A stretch of 5,424 nucleotides of DNA from Gammaproteobacteria bacterium. GTDB taxonomy: Bacteria > Pseudomonadota > Gammaproteobacteria > Steroidobacterales > Steroidobacteraceae. Under the pieces are notes generated by a model, which was not told where the DNA came from, ran no database searches, and saw nothing but the letters and a program-made list of their open reading frames with translations. The position numbers were made by a program, and so were the translations under genes. The stretch is taken from positions 1 to 5,424 of the forward strand of contig JASHTN010000226.1 in NCBI GenBank assembly GCA_030040525.1. Reading direction: 5' to 3'. Of the stretch, positions 1 to 5,424 are shown piece by piece; within the stretch, counting starts at the first letter, position 1, and each line of letters begins with the position of its first letter.

Positions 1-487
1 CCCTGCGCAGGCGATTCCTGCGGCGATGGTCCCCAGTGGGATCTCGAGTGCCTATGAACGAACGCGTATCAGGCCGGTCGTCGCCAGCTCCCATAGTGTC
101 CAGTGACGACGCGATTGCCCGGCAGGAAACGGTATTGCGAGGCCAATCTCACGACAGAATCGGCGATGGGACCGGCTCTGGAAGGCCAACTGAGTCCCCT
201 CTCTCGCAACATACTGGTACTCCGTCGTGGACTATCGTGACTGGGTGGTGACCGAGGACGCTGTTTTCGGACGCCATGCGGCGGTGCTTGTCACATGGCG
301 AATGAATCGTATTTGAACACGTAAGCGGAAGCCTGGAGGTGGAGCAGGCGTAAGCAGACGCGGGCCGCTGTGTCCACCGCAGAATTAATTTAAAGAGTCA
401 GGCATAGTCAGTGAAGGAGGCCGTTGTCGGCCAAAATCAACCGCCTTGCGGGTTGATCCGTTTTCACCGCGCGCTCGGCAGAGACGC
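1..487. other. Upstream region without a supportable gene; probable leader of the metallohydrolase gene
   Basis: I find no convincing gene here on either strand. The three forward frames entering from the left edge stop at 55-57, 104-106 and 249-251. Their translations are rich in Arg, Ser and Pro and recall no family, although the frame ending at 104-106 could be the last 34 codons of an upstream gene. The left-edge reverse frames also give nothing recognisable. The region holds two Shine-Dalgarno-like tracts, GGAGGTG at 335-341 and AAGGAGG at 414-420, neither with a start codon at usable spacing, and an AT-rich island at 381-395. A weak promoter-like pair, TTGTCA (288-293) and TATTTG (310-315) with 16 nt between, is possible but far from consensus at the -10 box. 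The promoter of the metallohydrolase operon must lie here or further left. Confidence 0.5.
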
Positions 488-2860
488 ATGGAGTCATCCG
501 TGAAACCAGCTATATCTACCCGTCGCCACTTCATACTCTGGGCCGGAACTTTGGCGGCCGCGCGTTTTGTTCCGGCTCTCGGAAGCGAATCCGACACAGT
601 CGCGCCGCAGCCCTACTTCGCCACGTTGAACCGGGCCCTCGAGACTCTTGCGAAACTGGGGGCTCCGGTAGCCGAGGCCGATGCGAGACAGCTCGCGGCG
701 CTGACCCGTCAAAGTGACCACGCCGCCGTCGAGGCGGCCGAAAAGATCATCGATCGCTATACGCTGGTGCGAGTCGCCCTCGATGCAGACGGAGTTGGAC
801 GCACGGTGGCGGCCGGCGCGCAGAGAACGCTCATCGAGCAGGGCTGGAGCGTATTTCTGGTGCGGGTGTCCAATCCCTCTGGCGTCATGCGCGAATTCAT
901 CACTGATGGCGGGGCAGACTTCCTTACAGAGGCCTCCGGCGCCTCTCGTGCGCTGATACCCGACACAGTCAATCCGGTTCCCGAAATTTCATCGAGCTGG
1001 TACAGCAGCGAACTCTACGAGGCGCCTCCCCTGCAGGCTACGCTTTCAGGCGCGCCTGTAGAGTATCGGGTCATCCAGCTCTACAGTCGCGATCGCGGGC
1101 AGCGCAGAGCGAATCTCTCTTTCCGTGCGCCGCTCAGATACGAAGGGGCGGGCTGGGTGGAGCGTGTCTCGGAGATCAGGGCCGCTGCGCTGCAGTTTGA
1201 CTGCCTTCCGTCTCGCGATGTGCTGCTGCGCATCCATGATGCGGATGGCCGCGGCTGCATGGCATCGCTGACGATCAAGGACAAGCTCGATCGGGTCTAT
1301 CCTCTGCAAGCCATGCGGCTGGCGCCTGATATGTTCTTCCAGCCTCAGATCTATCGGGCGGATGGCGAGACCGTACGTCTACCGGACGGGGAGTACACGG
1401 TAGGGAGCCAGCGCGGGCCGGAATACCTGCGCACGCTGCAGACCGTGGTCGTGGGGGAGGCACAAAGTCGAATTGAGATCCGGTTGCAACGCTGGATCGA
1501 TCCAGCGAAGTGGGGATGGTATTCGGGGGATACGCACATCCATGCAGCTGGGTGTGCTCACTATGAGCACCCAACCGAAGGAGTTTCACCTGAGACCATC
1601 ATCCGCCATGTGCGGGGTGAGGGGTTAGCGGTCGGGGACATCCTCACTCAGGGTTCCAGTTGGTACTATCAGAAGCAGTTCTTCAGCGGTCATGCGGAGA
1701 GCCCGCCCGCTGGGCTCGAGCACCCGGAGCTGCAAGCGGCGAATAACGCCAGCTGGCAGCCGCGGCCGACGCCGGAGGATACGGAGAGTCTTCTGCGCTA
1801 CGACGTCGAGGTGTCCAATTTCCCCTCCAGTCATTGCGGGCATCTGGTGCTGCTGCGGTTGAAGGATCAGGACTACCCTGGCACGAAGAGCCTCGAGGAT
1901 TGGCCATCCTGGAATCTTCCGATCCTGAAATGGGTGAAGGAGCAAGGCGCGTTCGGCGGATACGCTCACTGTGGGAATGGAATGACGGTCGATTCGACCG
2001 ACCTGCCCAACTATGAAATACCTCCTATGGACAACAATGGCACTCAAGAAGGGATCATGGACGTCACCCACGGAGTTTGCGATTTTCTCTCGGGGGCGGA
2101 TACCTTCCCGATCGCCGAACTCAATGCTTGGTATCACATGCTCAATTGCGGCTTTCGCCTGGCGATGATCGGCGAGACCGACTGGCCATGCCGTACGGAT
2201 GACCGCGTGGGGGCCGGTCGCAGTTACGTCAGGCTCGATCATCGACCCGTGGACGATACGGGATACGAGGCGTGGGTACGAGCTCTCATTGAAGGACGGC
2301 TCTATTACGGCGATGGCCGCAGTCACTTCCTGGACTTCAAAGTGAACGGACGACGTACCGGAGAAGGAGACCTCACCCTGAAGAACTCAGGGCCGGTGTA
2401 CGTCGAAGCGTTCGTGGCCGCGCGCTTGGAGCCGGAGATCACGCCAGAGACCACGCCGGAATCCAATCGCCTGGGCTGGCATATCGAGTGGGCAAGAATT
2501 GGCAAAACACGCGACGTCCCCATAGAGCTGATTGTGAATGGGATCGCTGTCGATAGGACCACGTTGCTAGCGGACGGAACTCCAAGGCGAATAAGGTTTA
2601 AGACGTCGATCGCGCGAAGCTCCTGGGTTGCCTTGCGCATCATGCCGTCCTCGCACACGCATCCGGTCTTTGTCATGGTCGCCGACAAACCGATCCGAGC
2701 TTCGAAGCGGAGCGCAGAGTGGTGTCGCGCATGCGTCGATAAGGTATGGGAGGTTAAGTCCCCAATGATGCGAGACAGCGAACGGCCGGCGGCCGCTGCG
2801 GCCTTCGACCACGCTCGCGCGACCTACGACAAGATCATTAGCGAGTGCGAGGTTGCGTGA
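488..2860 (+). CDS. Exported CehA/McbA-type metallohydrolase (PHP superfamily) with Tat signal
   Basis: This is a predicted metal-dependent hydrolase of 790 residues, related to the family named after the carbaryl hydrolase CehA and McbA. Members use a PHP-type metal site on ester, amide, carbamate or phosphoester bonds; the substrate here cannot be read from sequence. Residues 10-32 form a twin-arginine signal (TRRHFIL, then a hydrophobic stretch), so export folded to the periplasm is expected. A beta-rich N-terminal part follows, with a carboxypeptidase-regulatory-like segment at about 243-345 that includes RGPEY at 309-313. The PHP-like core begins with GDTHIH (347-352; His350 and His352) and continues with HCGH (449-452), AHCG (493-496) and GETDW (562-566; Asp565), all plausible metal ligands. 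The tail has CRAC at 746-749 and a final helix, which fits an intact C-terminus. I chose ATG 488 over the in-frame TTG at 446 because it puts the Tat motif near residue 10; no strong ribosome binding site precedes either. The stop overlaps the next gene by 4 nt. Confidence 0.88.
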   Translation: MESSVKPAISTRRHFILWAGTLAAARFVPALGSESDTVAPQPYFATLNRALETLAKLGAPVAEADARQLAALTRQSDHAAVEAAEKIIDRYTLVRVALDADGVGRTVAAGAQRTLIEQGWSVFLVRVSNPSGVMREFITDGGADFLTEASGASRALIPDTVNPVPEISSSWYSSELYEAPPLQATLSGAPVEYRVIQLYSRDRGQRRANLSFRAPLRYEGAGWVERVSEIRAAALQFDCLPSRDVLLRIHDADGRGCMASLTIKDKLDRVYPLQAMRLAPDMFFQPQIYRADGETVRLPDGEYTVGSQRGPEYLRTLQTVVVGEAQSRIEIRLQRWIDPAKWGWYSGDTHIHAAGCAHYEHPTEGVSPETIIRHVRGEGLAVGDILTQGSSWYYQKQFFSGHAESPPAGLEHPELQAANNASWQPRPTPEDTESLLRYDVEVSNFPSSHCGHLVLLRLKDQDYPGTKSLEDWPSWNLPILKWVKEQGAFGGYAHCGNGMTVDSTDLPNYEIPPMDNNGTQEGIMDVTHGVCDFLSGADTFPIAELNAWYHMLNCGFRLAMIGETDWPCRTDDRVGAGRSYVRLDHRPVDDTGYEAWVRALIEGRLYYGDGRSHFLDFKVNGRRTGEGDLTLKNSGPVYVEAFVAARLEPEITPETTPESNRLGWHIEWARIGKTRDVPIELIVNGIAVDRTTLLADGTPRRIRFKTSIARSSWVALRIMPSSHTHPVFVMVADKPIRASKRSAEWCRACVDKVWEVKSPMMRDSERPAAAAAFDHARATYDKIISECEVA
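2849..2860 (+). promoter_or_regulatory. GTGA stop-start overlap with GAGG ribosome binding site
   Basis: GAGG at 2849-2852 lies inside the last codons of the metallohydrolase gene, four bases before GTG at 2857. The stop TGA at 2858-2860 overlaps that start. This is the classic geometry for translational coupling, and it decides the start of the small secreted protein. Confidence 0.6.
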
Positions 2861-3312
2861 GGACCTGCGCTACTACTCTCGTTGCGAGCGTGTTGGCCAC
2901 CTCAGCAGTGGTCCACGCCCAGACCCACGAGCACGCGCACGAATCCGTTTCGCCGACAGATCCGCCGATAACGATCACCATCAATCCCGAAGCTCGTGTC
3001 AGCGTGACGCTAGCGGGTGCACTCCCGCCGCCTGTGGCCTGTGGAACCGCAGCTGAATTCCGCGTGAAAGTTATCAATCAAGGATTCGTGACCTCTCGGC
3101 TCGAGGCGCAGTTCGTTGGGAGCACGCCCGTCGGGGCTAAACTGACCGTTGATCCGCAGCCCCTGAAAGGGGTGCCGGAGGAGCTGCGCGATTTACGTAT
3201 CACGCTCACGACGCCTGGCCCTACTGATGTGACCGTATCCTTTCGGACCCACAATAATACGCCCGATCTCGGCGGCCGCGATCGCGTTCATTTCCTAATG
3301 AGCTGCCTGTAG
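2857..3312 (+). CDS. Small secreted protein of unknown function, translationally coupled to the metallohydrolase
   Basis: I do not recognise this 151-residue protein as a named family. Residues 1-21 are a good Sec signal peptide: Arg at position 2, a hydrophobic core, and a VHA|Q signal peptidase I site. The mature protein would begin with Gln22 followed by alternating histidines (His24, His26, His28), a possible zinc or copper site. The rest, from about residue 37, is rich in beta-branched residues with regular strand-turn spacing, which suggests a single Ig-like or CARDB-like beta-sandwich. Cys62 and Cys150 are the only cysteines in the mature part and could form a disulfide in the periplasm. 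The GTG start at 2857 overlaps the upstream TGA as GTGA, with GAGG at 2849-2852 as a short-spaced ribosome binding site. A GTG at 2845 is also in frame but would add four residues before the signal. The arrangement implies co-translation with the hydrolase and a related job in the cell envelope. The assisting role is inference. Confidence 0.75.
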   Translation: MRTCATTLVASVLATSAVVHAQTHEHAHESVSPTDPPITITINPEARVSVTLAGALPPPVACGTAAEFRVKVINQGFVTSRLEAQFVGSTPVGAKLTVDPQPLKGVPEELRDLRITLTTPGPTDVTVSFRTHNNTPDLGGRDRVHFLMSCL

Positions 3313-3490
3313 AAGCCCATGAGCGAGTACATGCTCCAGTGGACAAGGTTCAAACGCGCAGAGGATCGCGCACAGCACGCTGCTCCTTCGGATAGATGTA
3401 GCCTGTCGGGAGGAGCGCATTCTGCAGCGCTGCTGCCCCGCGAGACCCTGGCGGCTGGGCGCTAAATCTCCGCGCGAAATCCTGCTAGGG
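3313..3490. other. Intergenic gap between convergent genes
   Basis: This 178-bp gap separates the ends of the + strand operon and the - strand sulfotransferase gene. It shows no canonical intrinsic terminator, because no hairpin here is followed by a T-run on either strand. It contains a candidate stem-loop (3382-3416) and a short perfect palindrome GCAGCGCTGC at 3424-3433. It also contains an open frame of 48 codons (ATG 3319 to TAA 3463-3465), in the same frame as the preceding gene but with no ribosome binding site and no recognisable protein. I do not call that frame a gene. Confidence 0.5.
3382..3416. repeat. Imperfect inverted repeat / stem-loop in convergent gap
   Basis: GCTCCTTC (3382-3389) can pair with GGAGGAGC (3409-3416) as an 8-bp stem with one G-T wobble and a 19-nt loop. 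Its position between two convergent 3' ends would suit a shared transcript-end structure. The long loop and the absence of a T-run make an intrinsic terminator doubtful, so it may be chance. Confidence 0.25.
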
Positions 3491-5059
3491 CTACAAGGGG
3501 ATGCCGTGCGTCACGAAGAATTCCCGCACTGCTGTAAGGTGTTGCTCGTAGTCACGCCAGCGGCCGACCGAGGTGCGATAAATAGGCCTGCGCACTTGTG
3601 GACCGCTCGGCGTGGAAACCGCGGACTCGTTCTTGTGGAAGCGCAGACAGTTGTCTGTCCATTCAAGTTCACAATGCGCCAGAAGTCGGCGCGACTCTCC
3701 TTCGAGGTCGTCGACCAGCGATTCGTATCGCAGTTCCAGGATCCGCTGCGGGAAGAGCTGCTGCCAGAATTTCATCAGGCGGTCGAAGAGCACGTAATAG
3801 GCGGCAGCATCCATGAGATCGAAAGAATAGTTGAAGTGCGAGGCGTTCACCGCAAATACATGCTTATAGTTGCTCCAGACGCTGTCGAGCGGATGCCGCC
3901 GCACGAGGACTATCTTAGCGTGTGGCAAAGCACGCGCAATGAAACCTACGTAGAAAAAATTCATCGGCAGTTTGTCGGTAAAACGCAGGTTCTGGCGCCG
4001 ATGCGGCGCGGCGAGAGTCATATAGAGTCGACCGAGCGCAGCGGGCGAAATGGCGCCGCTCGCAGCAATGGTCTCCTCATCGATCACACTGGGAGACGCC
4101 GATGTAGATAGGCGCCTGACCGCGATGGGCATCGCGCGCAGTTCGCCAGCGGCTTCTATCAGAGGGTGAGATGCCAGAATCCGCTCGGCCAGGGTGGTTC
4201 CAGTTCTCGGCAGGCCCACGATGAAGATAGGAGCCTCCGTCAAATCGCTTTCGCCGTGAAAGTACTCAGGTTGCGCGAAGCTCTGCATCAGCCGGTCGAA
4301 GATCCCGCGATCCCGATCGATGTGATAGCCGAGTTCGGCTTTACACCGACGCTTAGCAGCATCGACGTGCCGAAACGCGGAATCGTGATCACCCAGGTCT
4401 TCGTACTCCTTGGCTAGTGCGTAACTCACCCCAAGCTGCTCGACGCCGTCGTGGACTCGCAGCAGCAATTTCTCCAGTCGGCCGATGTGGTTGGATTCGA
4501 CTGACTGTTTCTTCACGTGCGAGAGCGCTGAATGCGCTGCGATAAAGTCTGGGTGTGCCGCGATAAGCTTCTCGTAGTGCTCTGCCGCTTCGTCGAAGCG
4601 CCCGACGTATCCGAGTGCGCTCGCCAGATTGAAACGCATCTGTGCGTGAGCCGGATTCTTGTTAACCGCGCTCTGAAAGAGCGGCACGGCTTTCTCGTGC
4701 GCCCCCAAGCGGGTGTAAACGTTAGCCAAGGTGTCGACACTGAGTGCGTCCGTAGGCTGCATCTGAGCGGCACGGTCCGCTGCATGCAGCGCCTCGTCAT
4801 CCCGTCTCGCCAACACCAGGCATTTCGCATAGTGAGCGAGATATTCGCCGCTAGGCTTGAGCTTAATGGCATGTTCGAGGGCCCGTATGGCCGGCTCCAC
4901 GCGACCTTCGTTCGCCTCGGACATAGCCAGCAGAAAGTACCCTTCCGCGAAGGCCGGCTTGGCCCCGATAAGTTGCAAGCAGAGCCGACGGGCCTCGTCA
5001 TTGCGCGACCCATTCAGGGCTTCTTGTGCGGCGCGGTACAGGGCCGCTGGATCATTCAT
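3491..5059 (-). CDS. TPR-sulfotransferase fusion protein
   Basis: This 522-residue protein should transfer sulfate from PAPS to a hydroxyl or amine on an unknown acceptor, which could be a small molecule, glycan or protein. It has no signal peptide or membrane segment, so it should be cytoplasmic. Residues 1-175 hold about four to five tetratricopeptide repeats; the clearest units are near 38-69, 72-103, 106-137 and 140-171. A helical linker with another TPR-like unit covers about 190-245. The sulfotransferase domain (Sulfotransfer_3-like) runs from about 276 to the end. It has a 5'-phosphosulfate loop GLPRTGTT (282-289), a conserved GELR (305-308), DKLP (362-365), and a 3'-phosphate motif RHPLDSVWS (388-396) with Arg388 and Ser396 in the expected places. 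The C-terminal region, with TPSGPQVRRPIY and GRW, also matches the family, so the gene looks intact. The start is bounded: TAA at 5060-5062 sits directly before ATG. It is convergent to the hydrolase operon and 94 bp downstream of the cytochrome gene on the same strand. Confidence 0.93.
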   Translation of the reverse strand: MNDPAALYRAAQEALNGSRNDEARRLCLQLIGAKPAFAEGYFLLAMSEANEGRVEPAIRALEHAIKLKPSGEYLAHYAKCLVLARRDDEALHAADRAAQMQPTDALSVDTLANVYTRLGAHEKAVPLFQSAVNKNPAHAQMRFNLASALGYVGRFDEAAEHYEKLIAAHPDFIAAHSALSHVKKQSVESNHIGRLEKLLLRVHDGVEQLGVSYALAKEYEDLGDHDSAFRHVDAAKRRCKAELGYHIDRDRGIFDRLMQSFAQPEYFHGESDLTEAPIFIVGLPRTGTTLAERILASHPLIEAAGELRAMPIAVRRLSTSASPSVIDEETIAASGAISPAALGRLYMTLAAPHRRQNLRFTDKLPMNFFYVGFIARALPHAKIVLVRRHPLDSVWSNYKHVFAVNASHFNYSFDLMDAAAYYVLFDRLMKFWQQLFPQRILELRYESLVDDLEGESRRLLAHCELEWTDNCLRFHKNESAVSTPSGPQVRRPIYRTSVGRWRDYEQHLTAVREFFVTHGIPL

Positions 5060-5071
5060 TTAACTAATATA
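5060..5071 (-). promoter_or_regulatory. Possible -10 box and leaderless start of the TPR-sulfotransferase gene
   Basis: Read on the - strand, TATATT (5066-5071) matches the -10 consensus TATAAT at five of six positions and lies 6 nt before the ATG at 5059. Transcription would start at or next to the start codon. No Shine-Dalgarno sequence lies between the box and the ATG, which fits a leaderless mRNA. No good -35 hexamer is visible 16-18 nt upstream, so this is a weak call. Confidence 0.3.
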
Positions 5072-5153
5072 CCGTCGAAATCATTCAACGATCGGCCAGG
5101 CGGACCTGCGGCATCCTGCTCCAGGCCTTGTCTGGCACACTATCGCTGCATTT

Positions 5154-5424
5154 TCAATTGAAGCCTAACCGGCTGACGACGACCATGACCACAAGCGTCA
5201 CTGCAGCGAGGCCGACCAGCGCCCGCCAGAATATGGGCACGGGAATCGGTGCAGGCGTTCCCGGCGGCAAGCGCTTGACACCGCTGAGCATCGCCAGGAT
5301 CAGATTGTCGCCCTTGTAGAGCCAGTAATACAGGATCGCCACGAGGTGCAAAGCAATCAGCACCAACAGCAGGTCCATGAGTATCTTGCTATGCCAGGCC
5401 GCGATTACTCGGCCGGTCTCGAAA
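5154..5424 (-). CDS. Cytochrome b561-type membrane protein, C-terminal part (cut by window edge)
   Basis: The last 89 residues of a larger protein are visible. The frame stays open to the window edge through ETGRVIAAWHSKIL, upstream of the Met at 5376-5378, so that Met is internal. The sequence matches the end of cytochrome b561-like (cytochrome b/b6-domain) proteins, which carry two b-type haems across the inner membrane and pass electrons between quinol and periplasmic or membrane partners. It shows a transmembrane helix containing ALHLVAILYYWLYKGDN, whose His is a candidate haem ligand, and a WH just before that helix. A typical basic segment with LSGVKRLPPG follows, then a Pro-rich linker and a final hydrophobic helix of about 20 residues ending near the TGA at 5154-5156. 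The gene lies upstream of the sulfotransferase gene on the same strand with a 94-bp gap, so read-through is possible but a functional link is not evident. Confidence 0.78.
   Translation of the reverse strand, partial: FETGRVIAAWHSKILMDLLLVLIALHLVAILYYWLYKGDNLILAMLSGVKRLPPGTPAPIPVPIFWRALVGLAAVTLVVMVVVSRLGFN

Noticed and set aside
36..251. Forward open frame of 71 codons (GTG start; ATG at 54)
   Set aside because: Arg/Ser/Gly-rich translation without recognisable motif, no ribosome binding site, and nothing hydrophobic or domain-like.
446..487. TTG at 446 as an alternative start of the metallohydrolase
   Set aside because: It lacks a suitably spaced ribosome binding site and would add 14 Arg-rich residues before the Tat signal; ATG 488 gives a normal signal peptide.
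1625..2326. Reverse-strand open frame of 233 codons inside the metallohydrolase gene
   Set aside because: It lies fully opposite a clear coding gene with conserved motifs; long antisense frames are common in GC-rich genes.
2845..2856. GTG at 2845 as start of the small secreted protein
   Set aside because: GTG 2857 gives the GTGA overlap and a tighter signal peptide; 2845 precedes the GAGG site.
1089..3285. GCGATCGC octamers at 1089-1096 and 3278-3285, resembling the cyanobacterial HIP1 repeat
   Set aside because: Only two copies in 5.4 kb of GC-rich coding sequence and no other cyanobacterial sign.
3424..3433. Perfect palindrome GCAGCGCTGC
   Set aside because: Short, with no room for a loop if fully paired and no T-run; expected by chance in GC-rich DNA.
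3506..4111. Forward open frame of 201 codons opposite the sulfotransferase domain
   Set aside because: Antisense shadow of a well-supported gene; no recognisable protein.
5121..5135. CCAG...CTGG mini-hairpin downstream of the cytochrome gene as a terminator
   Set aside because: Only a 4-bp stem and no T-run on the reverse strand.
4532..5161. Forward open frame of 209 codons opposite the TPR region and its promoter
   Set aside because: Antisense shadow; its translation has no family resemblance, while the reverse strand encodes clear TPR units.

Overview
The window looks like ordinary chromosomal DNA from a GC-rich Gram-negative bacterium, most likely a proteobacterium. The pointers are a Tat-type signal peptide, a signal-peptidase-I protein, a cytochrome b561-type membrane protein and a TPR-sulfotransferase of the kind common in alpha- and gammaproteobacteria. 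A Steroidobacter- or sphingomonad-like host would fit, but that is an inference from gene content; there is no rRNA or other marker. I see no transposase, integrase, CRISPR array, tRNA or phage gene.

Layout: (1) Bases 1-487 hold no gene I can support. They carry two strong but apparently unused Shine-Dalgarno-like tracts and a short AT-rich island, and probably contain the promoter and leader of the next gene. (2) On the + strand, 488-2860 encodes a 790-residue exported CehA/McbA-type metallohydrolase of the PHP superfamily, with a twin-arginine signal. (3) Its stop codon overlaps by 4 nt (GTGA) the start of a 151-residue secreted protein (2857-3312) of unknown function, with a His-rich mature N-terminus and a predicted beta-sandwich. 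The two form a tight operon. (4) A 178-bp convergent gap follows, with a candidate stem-loop and a doubtful 48-codon ORF. (5) On the - strand, 3491-5059 encodes a 522-residue cytoplasmic TPR-sulfotransferase. Its ATG follows directly on an in-frame stop and lies 6 nt from a -10-like box, so the transcript may be leaderless. (6) At the right edge, 5154-5424 (- strand) is the C-terminal end of a cytochrome b561-type protein that continues outside the window.

The best-supported functional unit is the hydrolase plus its small partner, both predicted to be exported and translationally coupled. The hydrolase would cleave an unidentified ester, amide, carbamate or phosphoester in the periplasm, and the small protein could assist it (metal supply, stability or substrate binding). 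The sulfotransferase is convergent to this pair, so a shared role is not implied. No clearly new defence or mobile system is visible; the most novel item is the unassigned small secreted partner.
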